A program made the translations under genes and the position numbers. A stretch of 11,139 nucleotides of DNA, taken from the NCBI GenBank assembly GCA_038316355.1, contig JBBQAO010000104.1, positions 1 to 11,139 of the forward strand. Reading direction: 5' to 3'. Shown here in pieces: positions 1 through 5,455 of this stretch. The stretch's first letter is position 1. Every line of letters begins with the position of its first letter. Under the pieces are notes generated by a model. The model made no database searches, had not been told where the DNA came from, and worked only from the letters and a program-made list of their open reading frames with translations. This DNA comes from Ga0077527 sp038316355 (GTDB lineage Bacteria > Pseudomonadota > Gammaproteobacteria > Burkholderiales > SG8-41).

Positions 1-636
1 CTGCATGCGCACACCGTCGCGTTTGACCAGTGCATCGAGCATGTCTTCGTGTTCCTTCACCGCCTTGTCCCAGCGCTCGCGCGACAGGTTGGCCATGTAG
101 CGCGCGCGCTTCACGTGGGCATTGAGTCCGCGATACACCTGGGCCAGCGTGGCGTTACCGGCGCATTCCATGAACTTGATGTGAATCTGCTGGTTGTAGC
201 GGAAGTACTGCGCCAGTTCACCGCGGGCGTGGTGGGCGAGCATGTGATAGTGCAACGCGCGGATTTCGGCGATGTCGGCCTCGGTGGCATTGCGGCAGGC
301 GAGGTCGCCGGCCAGCGCTTCGAGCGCGCCGAGCACGACAAAAACCTCTTTCATTTTTTCCGGCTTCAGCGGTGCCACCACTGCGCCGCGGTTGGGCAGC
401 AATTCAACCAGGCCTTCCGAAGCGAGAAACTTGATCGCTTCGCGCAAAGGTGTGCGCGAAGTGCCGAGTTTTTCCGCCAGTACGCGCTCGTTGAGTTTGG
501 TTTCCGGCGCCAACTCGCCCTGCACGATCAGGTCGCGCAATTGGTCGATCACGGTTTCATGCAACAGCCGGCGGTCCGTTAGCGAAGTGACGTTGGTATT
601 CTGGGGTTCCATCGGGGATGTAGTGGCAGCAGGCAT
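1..636 (-). CDS. GntR-family transcriptional regulator, FadR/FCD subfamily (C-terminus cut by window edge)
   Basis: Reading on the minus strand from the ATG at 636-634, the frame stays open for 212 codons to base 1, so the end of the protein lies outside the window. An N-terminal winged helix-turn-helix spans about residues 20-88. It contains the GntR recognition-helix signature SRTPLREA (60-67) and the wing sequence NRGAVV (82-87). From about residue 93 an all-helical FCD ligand-binding domain follows; H152 in the helix before the GN pair and H196 in the KEHEDML helix fit its usual metal-binding histidines. A GGAG Shine-Dalgarno (minus strand, 644-648) lies 7 bases before the start. The internal Met9 is a less likely start. 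FadR-type regulators are usually ligand-released repressors of adjacent catabolic genes. The divergent position suggests this one controls the seven-gene unit starting at 835 and itself. The ligand cannot be told from sequence. Confidence 0.93.
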   Translation of the reverse strand, partial: MPAATTSPMEPQNTNVTSLTDRRLLHETVIDQLRDLIVQGELAPETKLNERVLAEKLGTSRTPLREAIKFLASEGLVELLPNRGAVVAPLKPEKMKEVFVVLGALEALAGDLACRNATEADIAEIRALHYHMLAHHARGELAQYFRYNQQIHIKFMECAGNATLAQVYRGLNAHVKRARYMANLSRERWDKAVKEHEDMLDALVKRDGVRMQ

Positions 637-648
637 GGCAAAACTCCG

Positions 649-660
649 TTTGTATGCATA
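649..660. promoter_or_regulatory. Candidate GntR operator, copy 1
   Basis: The plus strand carries TTTGTATGCATA, an imperfect inverted repeat with its axis between 654 and 655. Its first ten bases recur in opposite orientation at 757-766. It lies between the predicted -10 element and the Shine-Dalgarno of the GntR gene, where bound repressor would block that gene. FadR-type GntR proteins commonly bind short AT-rich palindromes of this size. Assignment to this regulator is inferred. Confidence 0.5.
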
Positions 661-686
661 ATACCGCCACGCAGCATTACGGGCAA
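658..686 (-). promoter_or_regulatory. Predicted sigma-70 promoter of the GntR gene
   Basis: On the minus strand a TTGCCC (686-681) is followed after exactly 17 bases by TATTAT (663-658), close to the TTGACA/TATAAT consensus. Transcription would begin shortly before the GntR start codon, giving a short leader. The -10 element overlaps the operator-like repeat at 649-660, which would allow autorepression. This rests on pattern matching only. Confidence 0.5.
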
Positions 687-752
687 CAAATAAATATTAA
701 TAAAAACAAATACTTATTAAATTTATCACCGCAGCAAGCGCCACGCTTTTCA

Positions 753-768
753 TTTTTGCATACAAAAA
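753..768. promoter_or_regulatory. Candidate GntR operator, copy 2 (perfect inverted repeat)
   Basis: TTTTTG, CATA, CAAAAA forms a perfect 6-base inverted repeat with a 4-base centre. Read on the minus strand it contains TTTGTATGCA, the ten bases of copy 1. A second possible pairing surrounds it: CGCTTTT at 744-750 with AAAAGCG at 765-771. It sits 67 bases upstream of the aminotransferase start codon, a plausible place to control the rightward operon. No convincing -35/-10 pair for that operon was found nearby. Confidence 0.5.
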
Positions 769-834
769 GCGTTTGCCCTGTAGAAGCACCGGCGTTACCA
801 TGCCCGCTCACCTCTTGCCCTCTGGAGTTCGACC

Positions 835-2034
835 ATGACCTACGCCGCTGGCCGCCATTTCCTGCAGATTCCCGGTCCGAGCACCGTACCGGATCGTGTG
901 CTGCGCGCGATCGACATGCCGGTCATCGATCATCGTGGCCCGGAATTCGCGCAGCTCGGCAAGGACGTGCTCGCCGGCATGAGACGCGTGTTCAAGACTG
1001 CGGGCGACGTCATCATTTATCCGGCCTCGGGCACCGGCGCCTGGGAAGCGGCACTGGTCAACACGCTGTCGCCCGGCGACACCGTGCTGATGTACGAATC
1101 CGGCCAATTCGCCACGTTGTGGCAAAACCTCGCGCAGCGCCTGGGCCTGAAACCGGAATTCATCGCCGGCGACTGGCGCCACGGCGCCGATCCGATGGCC
1201 ATCGAAGCGCGGCTCAACGCCGACAAGGGTCACAGCATCAAAGCGGTATGCGTGGTGCACAACGAAACCTCCACCGGCGCCACTTCGCGCATCGGCGAAG
1301 TGCGCAAGGCCATCGATCGCGCCAGACATCCCGCACTGTTCATGGTCGATACCATCTCCGGGCTGGGCTCGGTCGATTACCGCCACGACGAATGGAGCGT
1401 CGACGTCACCGTCGGCGGCTCGCAAAAAGGCCTGATGCTGCCGCCGGGACTGTCTTTCAATGCCATTTCGGCAAAAGCACTCGCCGCCAGCAAGACTGCG
1501 AAACTGCCGCGCTCCTACTGGTCGTGGGACGAAATGCTCGGACCCAACAAGAACGGCTTTTTTCCGTACACCCCGGCGACCAACCTGCTCTACGGCTTGC
1601 GCGAGGCGCTGAAAATGCTGCTCGACGAAGAAGGTCTCGACCAAGTGTTCGCGCGCCATCAGCGCCATGCCGAAGCCACTCGCCGCGCAGTGAATGCCTG
1701 GGGACTCGAAATCCTCTGCAAGAACCCGGCCGAATACTCCGGCGTGCTGACCGCGGTGGTGATGCCCGCGGGCCACAGCGAAGTCGCCTTCCGCAAAGTC
1801 GTGCTCGAACGCTTCAACATGTCGCTGGGCAGCGGGCTGGGCAAAATCGCCGACAAGGTGTTCCGCATCGGCCACCTCGGCGATTTCAACGACCTCACGC
1901 TAATGGGTGCGCTGGCCGGTGTTGAAATGGGCCTGGAACTTGCCGGCGTGCCGCACCAGAGGGGCGGCGTCGATGCCGCCATGGCTTACCTGACCGGGGG
2001 CGCCACGCAGACAAAGGCGATCAAAGCAGCCTGA
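835..2034 (+). CDS. Class V PLP aminotransferase, serine/alanine-glyoxylate aminotransferase-like
   Basis: The 399-residue protein has the length and motifs of the alanine/serine-glyoxylate aminotransferase family. The N-terminal PGPSTVPDRVL (13-23) and DHRGPEF (32-38) are typical of the substrate entry region. HNETSTG (142-148) and VDTISG (171-176) lie in the cofactor domain, with D172 expected to contact the pyridine nitrogen. GSQKGLMLPPG (195-205) supplies the Schiff-base lysine K198, and R344 in FRIGHLGD is the expected carboxylate-binding arginine. These enzymes move an amino group from serine or alanine to glyoxylate in the cytoplasm, giving glycine and hydroxypyruvate or pyruvate; which donor is used here is unknown. 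A GGAG at 824-827 lies 7 bases before the ATG. It is the first gene of the rightward operon, divergent from the GntR regulator, with 42 bases before the next gene. Confidence 0.9.
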   Translation: MTYAAGRHFLQIPGPSTVPDRVLRAIDMPVIDHRGPEFAQLGKDVLAGMRRVFKTAGDVIIYPASGTGAWEAALVNTLSPGDTVLMYESGQFATLWQNLAQRLGLKPEFIAGDWRHGADPMAIEARLNADKGHSIKAVCVVHNETSTGATSRIGEVRKAIDRARHPALFMVDTISGLGSVDYRHDEWSVDVTVGGSQKGLMLPPGLSFNAISAKALAASKTAKLPRSYWSWDEMLGPNKNGFFPYTPATNLLYGLREALKMLLDEEGLDQVFARHQRHAEATRRAVNAWGLEILCKNPAEYSGVLTAVVMPAGHSEVAFRKVVLERFNMSLGSGLGKIADKVFRIGHLGDFNDLTLMGALAGVEMGLELAGVPHQRGGVDAAMAYLTGGATQTKAIKAA

Positions 2035-2052
2035 TTGGTAGTAGTAAACTTG

Positions 2053-2068
2053 CGGGGCAGCTCCCCCG
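2053..2068 (+). promoter_or_regulatory. Short GC hairpin next to the Bug gene's ribosome binding site
   Basis: CGGGG (2053-2057) can pair with CCCCG (2064-2068) around a 6-base loop in the 42-base gap between the aminotransferase and the binding-protein gene. Its last G is the first base of the GGAGG Shine-Dalgarno at 2068-2072. It could tune translation or mRNA stability within the operon. No T-run follows, so it is not an intrinsic terminator. Confidence 0.25.
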
Positions 2069-2076
2069 GAGGAACC

Positions 2077-3045
2077 ATGCTCAGCCGATTGATCGCCGCA
2101 CTGGCGGCATTTGCCGTCTTCGCGCTTGCCCCTTTGACCCAGGCGCAGAACTACCCCAACAAGGCTGTACGCTTCGTCGTGCCTTTTGCCCCCGGTGGTG
2201 GCACCGACATCATCGGCCGCATTGTTGCCCAGAGCTTGAATGAAACGCTGGGGCAGCCGGTGGTAGTCGACAACCGCGGCGGCGCTGGCTCGACCCTCGG
2301 CACTGAAATCGTCGCGAAATCCCCCGCTGATGGCTACACGCTGCTGTTCGGCAACATCAGCCTCGCCTTCAACGCCACGCTGTACCCCAAACTGCGCTAT
2401 GACACGCTGCGCGACCTGGCGCCGATCTCGCTGTCCGCCGTGCAGCCCAACATTCTGGTCATCCATCCCGGCCTGCCGGCGAAGAACCTCAAGGAATTCA
2501 TCGAGCTCGCGCGCACCAATCCGGGAAAATACAACTATGCCTCCGCCGGCACCGGCTCCGGCACGCACCTGGCCGCAGAGTTGCTGAAACTGCTGACTAA
2601 AATCGATGTGGTGCACGTGCCATACAAGGGAACAGGCCCGGCGCTGACAGATTTGCTGGGCGGCCAGATCAACATGATGGTGTCCACCTTTGCCTCCGCC
2701 CTGCCCCATGTCAAAAGCGGCCGCCTTCGTGCGCTGGGCGTCACCACTGCAAAGCGTTCGCCCGCCACACCGGACGTGCCGACGCTGATCGAAGGCGGCG
2801 TTGCTGGTTACGACTACAGCACTTGGTACGGCCTGTTGGCTCCGGCGGGCACCGCCAAGCAGATCATCGACAAGCTCAACGCGGCCAACCGCAAAGTGCT
2901 GGCAAACAGCGATATCCGGCAAAAACTTGAAATCCAGGGTGTGGATGCCATTGTCAACTCACCCGCCGAGTTTTCCGCTTACATGAAATCCGAAACCGAG
3001 AAATGGGGCGGGGTGGTCAAAGCCACGGGTGCCAAGGCCGAATAA
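2077..3045 (+). CDS. Bug-family (TctC-like) periplasmic solute-binding protein
   Basis: The 322-residue product starts at the ATG preceded by GGAGG (2068-2072). Longer readings from the TTG at 2035 would put a polar stretch before the signal peptide and are not supported. Residues 1-24 form a Sec signal peptide with likely cleavage after TQAQ or one residue earlier. The mature protein begins NYPNKAVRFVVPFAPGGGTD, the hallmark Bug start; the PGGGTD loop (39-44) and YASAGTGSGTH (154-164) are the two usual ligand-contact regions. The family binds small carboxylic acids and related compounds in the periplasm, and sometimes serves tripartite tricarboxylate transporters. No TctA or TctB membrane gene is nearby, so this is an orphan receptor. 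Its place among metabolic enzymes suggests it captures the operon's substrate. The ligand cannot be predicted. Confidence 0.93.
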   Translation: MLSRLIAALAAFAVFALAPLTQAQNYPNKAVRFVVPFAPGGGTDIIGRIVAQSLNETLGQPVVVDNRGGAGSTLGTEIVAKSPADGYTLLFGNISLAFNATLYPKLRYDTLRDLAPISLSAVQPNILVIHPGLPAKNLKEFIELARTNPGKYNYASAGTGSGTHLAAELLKLLTKIDVVHVPYKGTGPALTDLLGGQINMMVSTFASALPHVKSGRLRALGVTTAKRSPATPDVPTLIEGGVAGYDYSTWYGLLAPAGTAKQIIDKLNAANRKVLANSDIRQKLEIQGVDAIVNSPAEFSAYMKSETEKWGGVVKATGAKAE

Positions 3046-3089
3046 CCCCTCGACACCTTTATGAATATTTGGATAAGGAAATCGAAAAC

Positions 3090-3917
3090 ATGAGTCTCCT
3101 TGACCGTATCGGCGTTGATATCGGCCGGCGCCTTGCCATTGAGGACGCGATCGAATGGGCGGCCAAAAACGATGTAAGGCACATTGATATCCAGCTCGAC
3201 ACAGCCGCCAATGCCATCACCAGTTTTGACGACGCGCGTTGCGCCAAGGTCCGTGCCGCGCTCGATAAGCACGGCGTGCATCTTGCACTGCACACGCTGT
3301 CGGCGGTCAATGTCGCGGAGTATTCGCCTTACGTCGGCGAAGGCGTCGAAGCCTACCTGCGCAGCTATGTCGACATATTTCCCAAGCTCGGCGCGCAATG
3401 GATCGTCGTCCACGCCGGCTACCACTTCGGTTCTGACAAGAAAATGCGCATGGCTGCCGGCAAGGAAAGACTGAAGCGCGTCTGCGATCACGCCGAAAAG
3501 AAAAAAGCGCTGATCCTGCTGGAAAACCTCAACAAGGAGCCGGAAGACGCGGAAGTGCACTACCTCGCCCACACCGTTGAGGAATGGCAGTACTACTGGG
3601 ACATCGCTTCGCCGGCGTTCAAGCTCTCGTTCACTGCCAACCACGCACACCTGGTGCCGGAAGGCATCGAAGGTTTCGTCAAAGCGCTGGACTTTTCGCG
3701 CGTCGGTGAAGTGCGGCTCGCCGACTGTTTCCGCAACGGCCATGAAGTGCACCTGCCGCCGGGCCAGGGTGACCTCGACTTCGGCACAATGTTCAGGCTG
3801 ATCGAAGGCAAGGGTTTCCGCGGCAATTACACCAATGCCTTCGGCACGCTGGACGACATGCTGGTCGCGCGCCACACGCTGGTCGCCCACGCCGCAGCAG
3901 CAGGTGTACGCACATGA
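3090..3917 (+). CDS. Sugar phosphate isomerase/epimerase-like TIM-barrel protein (AP-endonuclease-2 fold)
   Basis: The chosen ATG gives 275 residues and has AAGGA 10 bases upstream; reading from 3003 would overlap the previous gene and add unrelated residues. The pattern fits the xylose-isomerase-like TIM barrel: IGVDIG at the first strand, HIDIQLD (31-37), HLALHTL (64-70), WIVVHAG (104-110), LILLENLN (141-148), and VRLADCF (208-214) with the HLPPGQGDLDF tail (221-231). Relatives include hydroxypyruvate isomerase, inosose dehydratase and tagatose epimerases, usually with a Glu/Asp/His/Glu metal site. Here E145 is kept, but the Asp expected three residues before H185 is T182, and the late Glu expected in GNYTNAFG is N249. 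Ordinary metal-dependent isomerization is therefore doubtful. Its stop codon overlaps the next gene's start (ATGA), implying coupled translation. Fold assignment is firm; function is open. Confidence 0.82.
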   Translation: MSLLDRIGVDIGRRLAIEDAIEWAAKNDVRHIDIQLDTAANAITSFDDARCAKVRAALDKHGVHLALHTLSAVNVAEYSPYVGEGVEAYLRSYVDIFPKLGAQWIVVHAGYHFGSDKKMRMAAGKERLKRVCDHAEKKKALILLENLNKEPEDAEVHYLAHTVEEWQYYWDIASPAFKLSFTANHAHLVPEGIEGFVKALDFSRVGEVRLADCFRNGHEVHLPPGQGDLDFGTMFRLIEGKGFRGNYTNAFGTLDDMLVARHTLVAHAAAAGVRT

Positions 3918-4693
3918 CCGACTCCATCCTCACCACCCGCGACGGCGCCATTGCCACCGTCACGCTGAACCGCCCGGACAAGCTCAATGCGCTGAACCGG
4001 GTGATGTGGGAGGAACTCGGCCGGACCATGCACCGGCTGTCGGACAATGACACATTGCGCTGCATCGTATTGCGCGGCGCTGGCGGCAAGGCCTTCGCCG
4101 CGGGTGCCGACATTGCCGAATTTGCCACCGAACGCGCCAATGCGCGCCAGGCGAAACAGTATGGCGAACTGATCCACAGTGCGATGCAGGCGGTCGCGCA
4201 ATGCCGCCATCCGACGGTGGCGATGATCGAAGGCGCCTGCATCGGCGGCGGCCTTGAAATCGCCGCGATGTGCGACATGCGCGTCTGCGGCAACTCCAGC
4301 CGATTCGGCGTGCCGATCAACAAGCTTGGTCTGACCATGGCCTACGGCGAACTCGCCGGGCTGCTGGCGTTGGCCGGACGTGCAGTGACCCTGGAAATCC
4401 TGCTCGAAGGCCGCGTGTTCAATGCCGCAGAGGCCTGCCACAAACGGCTGGTCAACCGCGTCGTCGCCGATGACCAGGTCGAAAGCGAAAGCTACGCGCT
4501 GGCAAAGCGCATCGCCGACGGCGCGCCGCTGGTTGCGCGCTGGCACAAACAGTTCATCGAACGCCTGACGGTGCAGGCCAACATCGCACCCGAGGAATGG
4601 GACGTCGGTTTCGCCTGTTTCGACACCGACGATTACCGCAGCGGCGTCAAAGCCTTCCTCGACAAAACCAAACCTGAATTCGAAGGTCGCTGA
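3914..4693 (+). CDS. Enoyl-CoA hydratase/isomerase (crotonase) family protein
   Basis: The 259-residue protein has the usual crotonase length and layout. VTLNRPDKLNAL (16-27) is the N-terminal signature, and FAAGADIAEF (61-70) and GACIGGGLEIAAMCD (107-121) form the CoA pocket and oxyanion hole. The C-terminal YRSGVKAFLDKTKPEF (241-256) resembles the family's tail. Compared with rat mitochondrial enoyl-CoA hydratase, the first catalytic glutamate is present (E115 in GGGLEI). The second, in the FGQPE stretch of the rat enzyme, is isoleucine here (FGVPI, I135). Crotonases lacking one glutamate often do other reactions such as isomerization, C-C cleavage or thioester hydrolysis, so simple hydration is not assured. 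The start overlaps the previous stop by 4 bases and the stop overlaps the next start by one base. Family assignment is firm; the reaction is not. Confidence 0.9.
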   Translation: MTDSILTTRDGAIATVTLNRPDKLNALNRVMWEELGRTMHRLSDNDTLRCIVLRGAGGKAFAAGADIAEFATERANARQAKQYGELIHSAMQAVAQCRHPTVAMIEGACIGGGLEIAAMCDMRVCGNSSRFGVPINKLGLTMAYGELAGLLALAGRAVTLEILLEGRVFNAAEACHKRLVNRVVADDQVESESYALAKRIADGAPLVARWHKQFIERLTVQANIAPEEWDVGFACFDTDDYRSGVKAFLDKTKPEFEGR

Positions 4694-5430
4694 TGCGCAT
4701 CTTGCTCGCACTGCTGCTGGCACTGGCCAGCCTTGGCTGCCTTGCCCAGGCCGATTACCTCCGCGAACAGCGCTGGGCCGCTGAAATCACGCCCGCCATC
4801 CTCGTCGGCGATCCGGTGCAGCTTGCGCTGCCGACAGGCCGTAAATTTCTCGGCATTTACGCGGCAAACGCCAAAGCAGAGGCCGGCGTTGTCGTCGTGC
4901 ACGGACTCGGCCTGCATCCGGACTGGGGCCTGATCAATCCGCTGCGCAGCCAGCTTGCCGAACAGGGTTATGCCACGCTGTCCGTGCAGATGCCGGTGCT
5001 CGCCGCCGAAGTGCGCGGTGAACAGTACCCGCCGCTGTTTCCGGAGGCCGCGGCACGGATTGCCATCGCCGTGAAATACCTGCAGGACAAAGGCCATAAA
5101 AGAATCGCCATCGTGTCTCACAGTTACGGCGCGCGCATGACCAATGTGCTGCTGAACCAAGCGGATGCCCCGACCATCATCGCCTGGGTATCCATCGGCA
5201 TTCCCGGCGAATACACCAACCCGGCGACCCTGAAAGCGCCGGTGCTCGACCTCTACGGCGAAAAGGATTTCCCGGGCGTACTCGAGCTCGCCGCCAAACG
5301 CGCTGCGGCCCTCCGCAGCGTGCGCGGCTCGGCGCAAATCAGCGTCGCCGGCGCCGACCATTTTTTCAACGGCATGGACAACGAGCTGGTGCGCAACGTG
5401 AAACTTTTTCTCGACCGCAACACACGCTGA
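4693..5430 (+). CDS. Secreted DUF3530-like alpha/beta hydrolase
   Basis: The 245-residue protein begins with a hydrophobic signal peptide (about 1-20), probably cleaved after LAQA, so it should act in the periplasm. A cysteine at 16 sits in SLGC, which is a poor lipobox. The rest fits an alpha/beta hydrolase: VVVVHGLGLHPDWGL (67-80) after an early strand, the nucleophile elbow SHSYGA (142-147) with S144, then D192 in LYGEKDFPG and H223 in AGADHFFNG, completing a Ser-Asp-His triad. The HPDW stretch after the oxyanion loop recalls DUF3530 proteins, whose substrates are unknown. TGATG joins it to the crotonase gene, so translation is probably coupled. A periplasmic hydrolase beside a periplasmic binding protein could process the substrate before uptake; that is inference. 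Confidence 0.78.
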   Translation: MRILLALLLALASLGCLAQADYLREQRWAAEITPAILVGDPVQLALPTGRKFLGIYAANAKAEAGVVVVHGLGLHPDWGLINPLRSQLAEQGYATLSVQMPVLAAEVRGEQYPPLFPEAAARIAIAVKYLQDKGHKRIAIVSHSYGARMTNVLLNQADAPTIIAWVSIGIPGEYTNPATLKAPVLDLYGEKDFPGVLELAAKRAAALRSVRGSAQISVAGADHFFNGMDNELVRNVKLFLDRNTR

Positions 5431-5455
5431 ATTCATCAAACAGGCATCGACCCGC

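Noticed and set aside
49..582. A 177-codon plus-strand open frame opposite the GntR gene
   Set aside because: The minus strand encodes a clear GntR/FCD protein; this is its shadow.
808..1875. A 355-codon antisense open frame opposite the aminotransferase
   Set aside because: No Shine-Dalgarno or recognisable domain; its length follows from the codon bias of the sense gene.
654..1925. A 423-codon plus-strand open frame over the aminotransferase gene
   Set aside because: It lies in another frame of a well-recognised aminotransferase, is rich in Arg, Ala and His as expected of GC-rich shadow frames, and matches no family.
2035..2076. TTG at 2035 as the start of the first Bug protein
   Set aside because: It adds polar residues ahead of a good signal peptide, while the ATG at 2077 has GGAGG just upstream.
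1900..2922. A 340-codon antisense open frame opposite the Bug gene
   Set aside because: Low-complexity Gly/Gln/Arg-rich translation with no family; the sense strand encodes a complete Bug protein.
3061..3093. A ten-codon leader frame whose TGA overlaps the TIM-barrel start codon
   Set aside because: No Shine-Dalgarno precedes its ATG and the peptide has no feature of a leader; probably chance.
3827..4723. A 298-codon antisense open frame opposite the crotonase
   Set aside because: The sense strand encodes a full crotonase with motifs in order; the antisense product shows none.
4693..4755. Lipoprotein signal with Cys16 in the DUF3530-like hydrolase
   Set aside because: The SLGC context has Ser at -3 and Leu at -2, a poor lipobox; a signal peptidase I site after LAQA fits better.
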